Notes: generated from the letters alone by a model not told the origin. A DNA stretch of 64,000 bases from Peromyscus leucopus (GCF_004664715.2 NC_051074.1:20480558-20544557), one strand, 5' to 3'; positions 43,614 to 55,568 are shown, counted from the stretch's first letter. Program-made: numbers and translations.

Positions 43614-45628
43614 ACACCAAGTGTGTTTCTGACAGGATCTTTGGGGAAGCAGTTGTGTGTAGGGGAGAAAGATGATGTGGTTCAGCTTTCCTTGGGTGAG
43701 ATATTGCCAATTAAATGCAGAGAATGAGTATCATCCTGGGAGCATGTGACTGGAAGATAACCAAACAAGTCATTTACACAGTATGTTTTAGTCCAGTTCA
43801 GTCTAATGCCTTCTTCTAGCTCCTAGGAAAACAGGGATGAGCCATGGGCATGAGTTGGATACAGGAATAAAGCATCATGTCATTACTGGTAGTGCCTGGG
43901 CATGAGGCATGCCTACCTCACATGCACTGAGAAAAGCACATTTTAAAAATGAAGAGAATTGTCTAAGCCTAAGACAGACATTTCCCTAAACTCCTTTGTA
44001 GAAGAAATATAATTTTGATTTTTCAACTTGACTTAAGACTCTGAGCACTTACATTCCAGCAGTACCACTGGGATTCCCTCCTCACCTTAGGAGTTCATCA
44101 AAACCTGGATATAGGAAGCACTTATACCATGTCTATGTGAATGTCCTCTGATTCTCAGACTTCTGTTTTTACTGCTGGCATCCTGGTTATCCAACTCCCC
44201 AGTGTCCCCTGATATCTGATATGGGGGATATGGAGAGCTTTGATGAAGCCCGAACTCTATGCTGAGGTCCTGCCCCTAGGTGCCCACGCAAACACCTCTC
44301 TGGTGGTTTTGTGCCCCAAGGCACCATCCCAGAGCCAGTCCCAGCAGCTCCCTCATCCTTTATCTAAAGATCTTTTTTTCCCCAGGAACCACAAGAGTTC
44401 TCTGTATTTCTACTTCTCCAAGCCCCTCCCACCCCCAAGTCCCCGGTGGATTTAAAGTTAAAAGATCACACTTCCTGTTTTGGACTTGATAGGAACCTGT
44501 CCTGAGGCAGATAAATCAAAGACCTGGCCTATCTTCTTTGACAAGGGAGAAAAAGGGAGAGAAACAGGAAGGAAGTCAACTTCAATTAATTCCTTAAAAT
44601 ACCTGGCTGCTTTGGTCATGCCCCTGAAGGAGGAAGGTGGAGAGGGAGGCTCTAGGGTTTAAAGCCAATACAGGTGGTGGGGAAGGGGGAGGGTATATTC
44701 TGAAATCTTGCTTTGGGCTGGGGAGTGAGGATGTATCCATCTCATCTCACTCTTCACAGGATGCTCAGGGCTCCATGGAAACCAGAGGGCAGGAGGAGAA
44801 CACCCTGTGGTTTGTTACATGTTATTTTCTTCACTTTCTTTCCTAAGAGTTGCTGAATGGGAGTGTACCCTCAAAGGGAAATTGGGATTCTTTCTGAACC
44901 GTCCCTGCTTGCATTTCTGCTTCCTGCTATGCCCTCCCCAAACTCAGAAGAAAGCATTGCGGGAAGGTGGGGGAGGGGTGAGTAGAAGGGGGATGGTAGT
45001 GGATTTGTTGCTGGGCGGGACCAAATTCAGTTCTTGTTAACTTGTGGAACAGGGAAGACGGGGTTGACGATGCTCTTTCCCCAGTAAATCAGCATTCTGT
45101 GCAGAGAAAGGGAAACCAGGTTTGAGAGAATTGTAAAGACGGGCTGAGAAAAGATCAAACAACAAAAGGTCAGGCACCACCAAGAGGTTTCTGGCAGGAC
45201 TAGGTAGCCTTTTTATTGAAGAATGTAGGCAGCCAGGGAACGGCATCAAAGGAGATGAACTATCCAAAACTCCCTCATTTCGATGTGGCCTGCATTTTTG
45301 AGTCTACTGAGAAAAGATCAAGAGAACAGAGAGGAGGGAGTGAGGAGGAGGAGGCTGAGGCGGCAGCTGGCATGACAGCAGTGTGAGGAGAGCGAGGCAG
45401 GGCGGTGCTGTGGGTAAGGTCCACCAGGAAGGCTCTGGGGTAGGGAGCAAGACTGAGAGGCACCAAGGGGCGGCACTGTGTTTCTTTGTCAGGACCGACT
45501 GACTGCGTTATGGGCTGGACACAGGGAAGCTGCATTCACTGTCTCCTCAGACTTGAGTCTGGGCCAGTGGCACAGACTCGGGGGCTTTCATTGTTAGAAC
45601 CAAAGGAGCAGCGGACATGCCAAGTGCT
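43610..45628. other. Unique sequence, no feature seen
   Basis: 2 kb with several short open frames and no recognised family. Purine-rich GGAGG stretches at 44640-44700 and 45330-45360. Confidence 0.45.
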
Positions 45629-46028
45629 CCAGTTTGATTTTGTTGCTGTAGTAAAGCACCCTGACCGAAAGTGGTTAGGGAAGAACGGGATCATTTGACT
45701 TATCCTTCCATTCCGGTTATGATCCATCATGGAGAGAAATCAAGACAGGACCATAGGCATGCACTGATGCATAAACCATGGACTCCGGCTGCTAAGTGTG
45801 TCCTTCCACTAGTTCAAGTTCAGCCAGCTTTCTTAGAGAGCAGCGGCGGCAACTAAGGCCAGCTCTCCTACAATGGGCTGGGCTTCCCTGCATCAACCAG
45901 CTGTCAAGCCGAGCCCCATAGATATACCCATAAGCTAAGGAATGGAAGCAGCTCTTGAACTGAGAGTCCCTCTTCCTGGATAACTCTAGAATATGCCAAG
46001 TGGACAGTAAAAACTAACCAGCTCACCA
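45629..46028 (-). mobile_element. MaLR LTR (MT-type)
   Basis: Antisense MaLR: 'tttgttgctgtagtaaagca', 'ccctgaccgaaagtggttag', 'caatgggctgggcttccctg', ending near 'aaactaaccagctcacca'. Edges approximate. Confidence 0.6.
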
Positions 46029-46155
46029 ACTATGGACAAATCATTTTTCCTTGCATATTTTTTTCTATCCATGGGATGATGATCCACTACATAGTTGTAT
46101 TAAATGAAGCCATCATTTGATTATTCATTTATTCATATATATTCATATATGTACA

Positions 46156-46214
46156 CATTCACACACACACACACACACATATTCACACACACACATATAT
46201 TCACACACACACAG
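46156..46214. repeat. Imperfect (CA)n repeat
   Basis: Three CA blocks separated by 'tatattca', so a second-order repeat. Confidence 0.9.
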
Positions 46215-47199
46215 AGTGAGGAAAGAACCCTGTCAAAAATCAAGGTCTCTTCTCTCATGGAGGATGCAGATAATAAGCAATGTAATGTAAAAAATTGGAG
46301 TGTTAGGCCTTGAGAAGGGAGAGGATTCATTTAATGGATTTTTTTCCCCCTCAGAGAATTACCTGGACTTTCCTGAAGGAAAATGGAGTCCTGCAGATCC
46401 TTGTGATCTCTGCCCATGGTCCTCCCTCCCCAGTGACTCCCCCAGTCACTGTTATTTAGGGCTGGTCTCACAGCTGTCCCAGCTCCCCTGGCCTCTGGTC
46501 ATCTTGAGGTGATTTAGGATGCTGATACCTCTGCCTGCATCCCTTTTCTGTGGCCAGAGTTGCACACCTTCTCCTCAGAAGGGACTTCTGACCACATTCA
46601 ATAGCAGGTCCTCACAGGCTGTGGTTTTCTGTATTGGTTTCTCAATTTTTCATGTAGTTGCAACCCTAAAGATTGAAAACAAGTGATGGAGATGCTATTG
46701 TTTGCTTCCTAGCTCATCCTGTGCCTTCATTTTCCCATCTGCTAGAGCTCTGTTAAGAATAGGGACATCTGACTTGCTCACCAAACATTCATGGGACCAG
46801 AAAATAAAGATGTATTTCATGAGTGGATGTGAATTTTTATTTTAAGAGTTTTATAGAAAAGTTAAAATGATTTATAGAATCTTTCTTCTGATACATTCTT
46901 TTTGGAGATGATATGGTTGAAATATTCTAGTTAGTTATATCAAAGTGCTTATGATTTTTCCTTTCTGTAGGCAGAAAGGTTTGGAGTTTTTCACAGCTGC
47001 AGAATAAATAATTCTTTGACTTACCTTTCATAATTTATATGACTAATTTCATATATTATTGACAGTTCTTTCATGTTGTGACTATGATTTATTTTTTCTC
47101 CTGATACCTGCTCTAAAAGTCAAGATGCATGAAAATAATTATTTTCCTAGCCTAAGTACATAATATTTACATAAAAATATTTTAAAAAAACAGAATCTT
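46215..47199. other. Unique sequence, no feature seen
   Basis: AT-rich after 46800; no repeat recognised. Confidence 0.45.
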
Positions 47200-47430
47200 C
47201 TCATTAACCATTAATTAATTGACACATTAATTAGTACATTTAGGCATTAATTGAGTACCTCTACAAAGCAGGTTCTGTGCTGTACCCTGGAGCAAAAAGA
47301 CAAATATGCCAAAGTCCTTCTTACCAATGAGTTTATAATTTAGTAGGAAAGACAATTAAAAAGATTACAACCCGCAGATACAAATTCTATGCTGGAGGGG
47401 AGGCTCAGGATAATGTTCGGGTCTGTGAGA
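47200..47430 (+). mobile_element. Ancient L2/MIR-like relic with TAAT cluster
   Basis: 'ttgagtacctctacaaagca', 'gttctgtgctgtaccctgga' and 'gagtttataatttagtagg' match the old mammalian 'ttgagtgcctactatgtgcc ... gagcttacattctagtggg' repeat. The left part (47200-47255) holds four ATTA-containing sites. Confidence 0.45.
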
Positions 47431-48162
47431 AGGGGAACTTGGTCATAGAGGGGGGCATGTGCTGGGTATCAGGGAAGTCTGCGTGAGCAGGCATGTCTGT
47501 GACAGCTTTGTGAGATGCAGGTAAAGGAACAGCTCAGAGTGTTAGCTTGCTGAAGAAGCAGGTATGCAAAGACATGAGGGTGGAAAAGACTGAAGCTTCC
47601 TAGGAGCTCAGAGCAGATAGCCATTTTGACATGGGCATTTTTAAAGTGCTCCATATCAACAACTATGCAAGTACAATCCAGCCTTCAGATCCTCCTCTCT
47701 AAGCCTCCCCCTCTTCTGATAGCTTTGCTCTCTTCCAGTCAGCACTAGCCTGTATACTCCCTGTGTGTTTGGATAATAAAGCCCTGCATGTGAAGTTGCC
47801 ATCCATAATGCTTTTCCACTATTGTGGTATGTGAAGCTTTCCCAGTCTTCCAATACTTGTCTCATCTATTGTCTCTTTCCAGAAGACCCCTCTGATCATT
47901 CCTGTCCATGTGGAACTTGCTCAGTTTTGAATTGGTTTTGTCCTTCAAGATATTACCTTATGAATCTACTCCATTATCTTTAATTTGGAATGTTACATTT
48001 TCATTCCTGATTTGTTTTTAAGTTTAATAATGTTATAATGGCAGAATGTTACAGCATGACACCACTCACATAAATTTAAAGGGACAATATATACTAACCA
48101 AATTGTTTTTTAATGACCGTATTCATGCATATGAAATTATAAAAGCAAAGGAGAAGGATACA
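47431..48162. other. Unique sequence, no feature seen
   Basis: No recognised repeat. Confidence 0.4.
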
Positions 48163-48974
48163 CAATTTGTCTTAGGTTTCTATCACTGTGGTGAAATACC
48201 ACAGGCAAAAGCAACTTGGGGAGGAAAGGGTTTATTTTATCTTACATTGCCATGTAACAGCCCAGCACTGAGTGAAGTCAGGGCAGGACCTCAAGGCAGG
48301 AACCTGGTGGCAGATACTGGTGCAGAGGCCATGAGGAGTGCAGCTCACTGGTTTGATCCCATGGTTTGCAAAGTCTGCTTTCTTATAGCACCCAGGACCA
48401 CCAGACCTAGGGGTGGCACTGTCTATAGTAAGCTGTGATGGGGGAATGTCTTTTTGTATGCTGTGAAAATATGTTGCTCTGATTGGTTGATAAATGAAGC
48501 TGTTTGGCCAATGGTGAGACAGAATAGGGTTAGGTGGGACATTCTAACTAGAGAGGGAGGAGAAAGGCAGAACAGAGGAGACATTGGCAGCTGCAGCCAC
48601 TAGAGGCAAGATACAGGTAAGCCACGAGCCACGTGGCAAAGTATGGATTTATAGAAATGGGTTAATTTAAGATAAAAGAACTAGGTATCAAGAAGCCTGC
48701 CATGGCCATAGTTTAAAAATAGTATTAGCCTGTGTGTGTTTATTTGGGTCCAAGCCACTGTGGGACCAGCAGGTGAGAGAGATTTGTCCTGACCTTGGGC
48801 CAGGTGGGACACCAGAAAACTTCCAGCTACAAAGCTGGGCCTCTCACATCAATTGTCAATCAAGAAAATGTACTACAGAGTTGCCCACAGGCCAACTTGA
48901 TGGGGACAGTTTCTCAAGTGAGGTTCTTCTTCCAGCTTGTGTCAAGCTAGCATAAGACTAGCCAGCACACAATT
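48163..48974 (-). mobile_element. MaLR LTR (MT-type) split by a class II LTR
   Basis: Minus-strand MaLR LTR 48168-48969 with a perfect 5-bp duplication caatt (48163-48167, 48970-48974). Landmarks are 'ttggggaggaaagggtttat', 'cttatagcacccaggaccac' and 'gcttgtgtcaagctagcata'. Removing the inner LTR leaves about 400 bp, the usual size. Confidence 0.9.
48430..48837 (+). mobile_element. Class II solo LTR inside MaLR LTR
   Basis: LTR 48436-48831 (396 bp), TGATG...CTACA, flanked by perfect aagctg (48430-48435, 48832-48837). It contains 'ttgtatgctgtgaaaatatg' and 'tagaaatgggttaatttaag', the sense counterpart of the LTRs at 23548 and 39816. No internal ERV sequence remains, so it arose by LTR-LTR recombination. 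Confidence 0.9.
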
Positions 48975-49214
48975 CATGCTAGTGTTTGTCTCTAAATTAG
49001 GTGAGATTAGTCAAGGAAGGTTACAACGTAATTCTTGTACTTTGCAAAATAGACATACAGAGAGTTAAGACCCTGTATCTTCAGTGATCTGTGCCACATG
49101 CCCAATGCTTCACATGTTGTGGGACTGTTTGTTTCATTTTCTTATATTTTTCTCTATTTAAAATTTCTCTCAAATACTTACTTAGCCACACATGCAAATG
49201 CTACATGTTAAGAC

Positions 49215-49345
49215 ATTTGTTTGGAAGCAGTGTATACCCACACGTAATCTCAGCACTCAAGGTGCTGAAGCAGGAGGATCAAGTATTGAGTGATCTGGGG
49301 CATGCTGGTGAGATGCTACTCAGAATAACAACAACAACAACAACA
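49215..49345 (+). mobile_element. Old B1 SINE
   Basis: Sense B1 relic: 'cacgtaatctcagcactcaa', 'gtgctgaagcaggaggatca', followed by an (AAC)n tail. Confidence 0.55.
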
Positions 49346-50425
49346 AAACGGAGGGAAAATAAAGTGAGAAAGGGAAAAAAGGAGAAGAATGGGGGAGAGA
49401 AAGAGAGCACGCAGAATTGCGTGTATATTCACGAGCTGGAAGACTGTGGGGAACTAGAGAGAAACAACTGAGGTGGAGGTGTAGACAAACTGCTCAGTGA
49501 TGGTGAGTATAAATTTTCTTGTAAAATACCCAAACTCCTGTCGTTTCACCTTTCACTATTATAGCTCTTTATAGTTCAGGAGACAATGCTAGCGAAGCTA
49601 AACTCTGTGGCCTTTGCGTGGTCCTTCTTTTCACCAGGAGCTTCATAAGGTAATGTGTGAGATGCCCTGGAGGCCTTTAGCTAATTCTCTCCATGAACTG
49701 AGCGTTCCCTCTGTCTTTTCAGAGCCTTATGATTCAGGTGAGGTTAATGGGCATTGGTTATACCCGTCCGTAGATGGTATGGGGCCTGAATGTCAATGTC
49801 CGAGCCCCGTCCACTCTAAGGTTGAAACTGACTTAGGAGTGTTACAGAGAGATAGAGTGTCAAAGGGTTGGTCATTAACATTCCCATAAAATCTTAGGAG
49901 GTGGGTGGGTGGAGGGGCCAGCAGTGATCTAGGACCCGGAGGACCTGAGGACACCATCAGTTTATAAGGTCTGGATTGCTCACTTAAACCCACATCGGTG
50001 GAAAAGATGGGAAGACTTTAATGAACAGATTGAGCTGATTCAACAAGATTGTGTGACCTTACAGCCAAGTTCAGCCTGAGGAGATAATAAAGAGAATTGA
50101 ATCCATAAGCGAAGGTCCAGTTGTTTCAATACTTAACTCACAGAAAATGAAGTTCCTTTGGAACCCATGTCTTAGTTCCGAAAATGGGTCTAAAAGATGT
50201 TCTAAAATCCTTTAAATTATGCATGTGTGTGCACCTGTAGATATGTCTACATATGTAGATACACACACATATATGTATCTGTGTTACATATGTTAAGTAT
50301 ACAGTCTATCAAGATTATACACACGCACAGCATGTGGAATGCAGATTAATTCTTATGATCAATAAGTGTACAGTGAAAATGAGTGTCACGAACAGCAAAG
50401 ATCTTAGTAGGAGTTACGTTGTTTT
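49346..50425. other. Unique sequence, no feature seen
   Basis: No recognised repeat except CA/TA-rich patches near 50230-50290. Confidence 0.4.
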
Positions 50426-50429
50426 GGGA

Positions 50430-50640
50430 TTGGAGTGACTCAGTGGTTAAGAACACAATGCTGTTCTTCCAGGACTGGAGTTCTGTTCCCAGCACCCATC
50501 TCAACCAATGTAACTCCAGATCCAGGGGGGCTGAAGCCTCTGCTTCCCCATGGGTACCTGCACTCACATGCACACACCCATGTGTAGACACACACCTATA
50601 CGTTATTAAAAATAATAAAAATAAATTGTTATGAATTATT
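50430..50640 (+). mobile_element. B3 (B2-family) SINE
   Basis: Sense: 'gattggagtgactcagtggt', 'aagaacacaatgctgttctt', 'ttctgttcccagcacccatc', tail 'aataataaaaataaa'. Confidence 0.75.
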
Positions 50641-50674
50641 TTAAATTTATTTTTATTTAATATTATTAAGCTTG

Positions 50675-50738
50675 TATGGGTGTGCATGTGCGTGTGCGTG
50701 CGTGAGTGCGTGCATGCGCACGTGAGTGTGTGCGTGTG

Positions 50739-50773
<35 letters not shown>
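50675..50773. repeat. Alternating purine-pyrimidine (TG/CG)n tract
   Basis: Nearly 100 bp of GT/GC alternation with several CGTG and GCGC units, ending in (GT)n. Such tracts can adopt Z-DNA. Confidence 0.9.
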
Positions 50774-50944
50774 TGGGGATTCCCTGTGCTGTGGTGCCCT
50801 TGTGGCACACTTGTGGAGGTCAGAGGGTAGCTTTATGGGGTTCTGGGAACCAATGAGGCTTGCATAGGGAGGGCCCCCACCATTTCCATGGCTTCTGGAG
50901 AAACAAGCTTATGGTTACACAGCAAGAACTTGAAAATTAAGATA

Positions 50945-51214
50945 ATTTTTCAAAAAGCAGGGAGTACTGGTATGTGTCTGTAACTTCAGGCAGCTGTGCA
51001 CTTGAAACGCCCAGGGGAGAGAGACAAACAGGTATCTGAGGTTCCCTGGCCAGCCAGTCTTGCCAAAACAGGGAGCTCCAGGTTCAGCAAAAGACCCTAT
51101 TTCAAAAAATAAGGCAGAGAGTGACGGAGGCAGAGAGCTAATGCTGAGCTCTCGCCCCCACACATGCAAGTACCAGTTTGTACTGTCCCGCCTAACATGC
51201 ATTTACAATGCACA

Positions 51215-51246
<32 letters not shown>

Positions 51247-51270
51247 CTCATGCAGGTCACGCACGCAGGT
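50945..51270 (+). mobile_element. B4 SINE with ACGC-expanded tail
   Basis: Sense B4: 'gtactggtatgtgtctgtaa', 'ttccctggccagccagtctt', 'caaaagaccctatttcaaaa', then 'cccccacacatgcaagtacc' and an (ACGC)n tail. Confidence 0.6.
51209..51266. repeat. (ACGC)n microsatellite
   Basis: About nine perfect ACGC units and imperfect flanks; an unusually CpG-dense microsatellite. Confidence 0.95.
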
Positions 51271-51313
51271 TGTTTTCCTCTTAAGTTTCTTATTAGTGAC
51301 AGGGGTTCGCTAG

Positions 51314-51333
51314 CCCCCCCCCCCCCCCCCCCC
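51314..51333. repeat. Poly(C)20 tract
   Basis: Twenty uninterrupted C on the plus strand (G on the minus). Confidence 0.95.
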
Positions 51334-51777
51334 GAGGAGAGCTAAAGTTCCTGGACAGATGGTAATATCTGGGGCAGTAAGGCAATTGGAGTCTCGGCAG
51401 GGAAACAAAGGGAGTGGGGAGCCTTCTGCTGTCAGGACCATTCCCACGACCATCCGCTTGTCCACTCCCAGTCTCCCGACTGAACACAGGGTTGGTCTTC
51501 TGTGTTTGTGGAGCCACTCTGCCAGACTGTGTTCTAGGCTCCTGACCCTGACCTCACACAAGCCTCCCCACAAGACCTCCAGGGACCAGCGTCTTCATTC
51601 TCAGAACTGGAAGCTCAGGAGTTTTGCTTAGAGACGTGGAGCTGAGAGGTGTCAGAAGTGGGGTGTGACTATAGTTTTGGCTGATTCTCAGTGCCAAAGA
51701 GGCTGGCAATTGGACTAGGTGTTAGGCAGAAGGTCTCTCTAGTGAAGGGGAGAAACTTCTAGTCCAGAAACTTGGGT
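51334..51777. other. Unique sequence
   Basis: No recognised repeat; overlapping open frames on both strands are unsupported. Confidence 0.4.
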
Positions 51778-52165
51778 TGTGCCCTAATTAGCTTTAATTG
51801 TCAACTTGATACAGTCTAGAATCATCCGAGAGCCTATATTGAGGAACTGCCTAGATCAGATTAGCCTATAGGCATGTTTGAGGGCGTTGTTTTGATTATT
51901 ATTAATTGATGCAGGAGACCCCAGTCCGCTGTGGGTGGTACCATCCCTAAGCAGATGGTTCTGGACTTTATAAGAAAGCTAGATGAGTTTGAGCCCAGTT
52001 TAGTCAGAATGAGCCTGCAAGCCAGAAGCATTCCTTCATGGTTCCTGCCTCCGGGTTCTTCCCTTGAGTTTCTGCCCTGATTTCACTTAATGATGGACTG
52101 TGACCTGGAAACACAGATGAATTAAACCCTTCCCATCCATTAGTTGCTTTTAGTCATGGTTGGTT
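51778..52165 (+). mobile_element. MaLR LTR (MT-type)
   Basis: Sense MaLR: 'ctttaattgtcaacttgata', 'tggactttataagaaagcta', 'gcattccttcatggttcctg', 'gatgaattaaacccttccc'. The 3' end is lost after 'gcttttagtcatgg'. Confidence 0.75.
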
Positions 52166-52403
52166 GCTTTGCTTGTTTGTTTATTTATTTACATCACATC
52201 ATTAGATCAGGCTGCGATTGGAGGTATGTGTAATACAGGTGCCCACCCCAGTGATTGTTGAGACCCACAGGATGCTGATCATCCATGAAAAGATGCCCCC
52301 AAGTCACATATCTGACATCCACAGCAGGAACTTTTGTTTCTCAGCTCTGCACTGGAAGGAGCATAGCATAACTGAAGGGAAGAGGATGTGTCTGAAGCAA
52401 ATT
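52166..52403. other. Unique sequence
   Basis: No recognised repeat. Confidence 0.4.
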
Positions 52404-52592
52404 AAACATGCATTAAATCGCTGGGCGGCGGTGGCACATGCCTTTAATCCCAGCACTCGGGAGGCAGAGCCAGGTGGATCTCTGTGAGTTTGCGGCCAGC
52501 CTGGTCTACAGAGTGAGATCCAGCACAGGCACCAAAACTACACAGAGAAACCCTGTCTTGAAAAAACAAAAAACAAAAACATGCATTAAATC
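52404..52592 (+). mobile_element. Young B1 SINE with 16-bp target duplications
   Basis: Sense B1 at 52420-52576 ('gctgggcggcggtggcacat', 'caccaaaactacacagagaa'), flanked by aaacatgcattaaatc at 52404-52419 and 52577-52592. Confidence 0.95.
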
Positions 52593-53060
52593 ACAGACCT
52601 GCCACTTAATAGTTTAGAGTCTTGGGGAATTAGCCAGCCTCCATTGCTCCAGCTCTGGGAATGTGATGGCCGTGCCCAGCTGGCGGGGTTGGTTTGAGTC
52701 CTGTAGCAGGGCATGAAGCAGCGCATGGTAGGGAGTAACCTGAGCCAAAACTCCGCGGTAAATGTTCCTTCTTAGGTTTTGTGACAAGTTGACTCCCGGA
52801 TCCCAAGTGCTGCTCTAGCTGACCTCTGCAGACATTTGGAGAGATGTCACTCTGGCTCTGCAGACAGATGGCCACTTTGAAGAAGTTTCCACCCTTTGTT
52901 CCATTCTTTAAAAAGTCCTGAAGGCGCCACTCGGTTGTGTGAGTGGTCTTAAGGAGAGTGTCCATCCGTGACTGGTTTCTCTGTGACTGAGTCACCGACG
53001 TGGCTGCATGTGCAGAGCATAGCATAAATGACAGACCCTAGTCACGACATTTCCTCTGTA
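52593..53060. other. Unique sequence, no feature seen
   Basis: A 131-codon minus frame (52630-53025) spans most of it, with no recognisable similarity. Confidence 0.4.
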
Positions 53061-53064
53061 CCAG

Positions 53065-53258
53065 GAGTGATTTGACTGTAGTCACCTTTTAATCTCCCGG
53101 TAACACTGTTAGGTGGGCAACTACATATTTCCTCTTTGCTCCATTTTGTCATTGAGGAAACAGGTGCAAAGTACTTGAGTGCCTTGGTCTAAGTCCGTGC
53201 TCTTCTATGGTGGAGCTGGGATTTCGACCCTGGCAGTCTAGCTGAATGAAGGCAGTAC
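53065..53258 (+). mobile_element. MIR SINE
   Basis: Sense MIR: 'aatctcccggtaacactgtt', 'ttgtcattgaggaaacaggt', 'gtggagctgggatttcgacc', 'ctggcagtctagctgaatg'. Well preserved for its age. Confidence 0.7.
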
Positions 53259-53727
53259 CTGATGCTTAGAGCCCTGCAGGTTACTTTATAAGGCAATGCA
53301 GTCATGTACAAGGAAAAATGGTAGCTAGAGAACGAGTTCCACTCCCCCCAGGACTTAAGGCTTCCCCCACCACCACCACCACAGTTAATGTCGTCCTTCT
53401 CAGCACTGTGTTACCTACATTTAATTTTAGGTGCTATCAGGTAGCATCAGGGTTTCAACCCTATATTTACTGAAGTCAAATGAAGTAGCTTCTCATTTTG
53501 TTATCTTGGAAAGGTACCTTGTTTTAATGATATAAGTGGGTAAAATGTGGTAAGGTCTCAGATAATGCTACTCTTGCCAACCATACACAGGTTGGCTTTT
53601 CTGATGCTATTTCTATTGGAATTTATGGGGTGGGGTTTTTTTGACTTATAAATTCTACAACTTCTTTAATTCTCTACATTTTGCTGTTTTCCTTTCAAAA
53701 TTTTCCTCTGCTTATAACATAGAGTAT
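53259..53727. other. Unique sequence
   Basis: Contains a short (CCA)n at 53365-53382; otherwise unrecognised. Confidence 0.4.
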
Positions 53728-54084
53728 TGCTGCAATCTGAATGTTTCTGTCTCCCAAGTTAAAGCTTAGATGCTGAAACCTAACCAAGGTGCTCACATTA
53801 GGAGGTAGGATTATTGGGAGGTATTTAGTCTTGAAGTCATGCCCTGGCAAATGGATTAATGTCTGTATAAAAGAGGCCAGAGAGAAAACCCTGATCCCTT
53901 TCACCATGTAAGAGTACAGCAAGACACCAGCACCTGGACCCTGATGTGGATTTTACCTGGAACTAAATGAACCAGATTTTTGGATCTTGGATTTTTCAGC
54001 TTATAGAATTGTCAAAAAAAATTAATGTTTATCTGCTACCCAGTTTATGGCACCTTGTTATAGTAGCCTGAACAGACTAAGACA
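53728..54084 (+). mobile_element. MLT1/MST-like MaLR LTR
   Basis: The order 'atctgaatgtttctgtctcc', 'cattaggaggtaggattatt', 'ctgtataaaagaggccagag', 'tttatggcaccttgttatag' and 'cagactaagaca' matches the mammal-wide MST/MLT1 group of MaLR LTRs, older than the MT copies here. The TATA region 'tataaaaga' is at about 53866. Confidence 0.75.
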
Positions 54085-54089
54085 CGTGT

Positions 54090-54693
54090 ATTTGGGCTTC
54101 AACTGGATGCAGTAGCCCAAGACTTTCCAGGCTCAAAGAGTTCTGGAATATTCTAATAAAATTTCAATCAGGCGGAGAAATGAGCAGCGCAGTAAAAAGA
54201 ATCACTCAGGAGAGCAGGCAACTACTCAATTTCTTTCTGCTTGTTCCCATTTACAACATTGGCCTGGAGATGTGGTCTTTACATTCTGTGCTACAGAGAG
54301 TTGTGGGCTCTGAGCTGCGATTCTGGATTGCAGAATGCATTGGCACAGCCATTTCTACCTAATGATAGGAGACTCCTGGTCTGCAGGTCATTACACCAAT
54401 ATTCTCTTATAGAGCTGTCATCAACAAGGTGTGCAAGGAGCTGTGAAGAATGTTGTGAACAGCAACTGTGGTGGTGGTGTTAGGCGAATCTGATCCACGA
54501 AGTTTTCTTCATATGGATTTTTGCAATCTTAAACCTAGTAAGAGTGGATCCAACCTTTACCTTTGGGGAGAAGATATAGTGAAATGCATAGACAAGTGAT
54601 CCTGGTGAATTTTCGTTGTTGATTCTTCCCATTGGGCATCTCTTGCTCTTCCACCAATGATGCCATATCTGCTCATGCTGAATCATGCCCTTG
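54090..54693. other. Unique sequence, no feature seen
   Basis: No recognised repeat. Confidence 0.4.
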
Positions 54694-54708
54694 CCTGGCC
54701 TTTTTCTT
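54694..54708. repeat. Candidate left target duplication of pseudogene
   Basis: cctggcctttttctt recurs exactly at 57308-57322, immediately beyond the pseudogene 5' end. On the minus strand the right site reads TTTTT/AAGAAAAAGG, close to the L1 endonuclease preference. A T-rich stretch follows the left copy, as expected for a poly(A) tail. Confidence 0.6.
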
Positions 54709-54734
54709 TCTTTTATTTTTTTAACTTTTAAAAA

Positions 54735-54978
54735 TCATTTATTGGAGCAGGAAAGATGGCTTAGTAGTTAAGAGCACTTGCTGCTCTTACAGAGGACAGA
54801 GGTTGTTTCTAGCACCCACATGTCAGCTCAAAACCATCTGTAACTCCATCCAGTTCCTGGGAATCCCTTGCCGCCTTCTGGCTTCCTTGGGCACTGCATG
54901 CACATAGTGCACACATATATGCAGGGAAAACAAAACACTCATACCCATAAAGAATAAATTCTGTAACAGATATTTTTT
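54735..54978 (+). mobile_element. B2/B3-family SINE
   Basis: Sense: 'gagcaggaaagatggcttag', 'agttaagagcacttgctgct', 'tctagcacccacatgtcagc', tail 'aaagaataaattctg'. Confidence 0.8.
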
Positions 54979-55140
54979 TAAGCCAGGCAGAGGTGGCACA
55001 TGCCTTTAATTCCAGCACTCAGGAGGCAGAGGCAGGTGCATCTCTGTGAGTTTGAGGCCAGCCGGGTCTATAAAGTGAGTTCCAGGACAGCCAGGGCTGT
55101 TACACAGAGAAACCCTGTCTCAAAAAAAAAAAAAAGGATA
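54979..55140 (+). mobile_element. B1 SINE
   Basis: Sense B1 with a perfect A-run tail (55121-55134). Left and right 'gatattttt' are likely target duplications. It sits in the tail of the preceding SINE. Confidence 0.85.
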
Positions 55141-55164
55141 TTTTTAAAAGAACATTCATCATAA

Positions 55165-55330
55165 ACCCTGCCCAGGTCAGTGTGGTGCCTCAGTGGGTGA
55201 GAGCATTTGTACAAATGTAAAAACCTGTTTGCTCCCTGCAGCCATATAAAGGTAGAAGGAAAGATCCTGCTCTCCTAACAAGGTTTCTTCTGACCTCCCC
55301 CAGCAACAACAACAATCAATAATTCAAAGA
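55165..55330 (+). mobile_element. Diverged B2-family SINE
   Basis: 'cagtgtggtgcctcagtggg' (tRNA-like head) and 'ggtagaaggaaagatcctgc', ending in a CAA/TCAA-rich tail. Confidence 0.45.
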
Positions 55331-55394
55331 GGAATAAACTGTCCCCTTTTCCTGTTCTTTGTTTTTTCGTTCTGTATGCGCTTGGGCATGCAGA

Positions 55395-55527
55395 GGCCCA
55401 AGTAAGACTCTACCTTACCCATTGATGCAAGGCCTCTCAACTGAACTCAGAGCTTTGCCCTTATGGCTAGTTTAGCTAGCCAGCTTGCTCTGGGATCTCC
55501 TGAGTGCTAGGCTAGCATCACCAGGGA

Positions 55528-55568
<41 letters not shown>

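Noticed and set aside
50346..50810. 154-codon His/Thr-rich minus frame
   Set aside because: Product of the TG/CG repeat plus SINEs.
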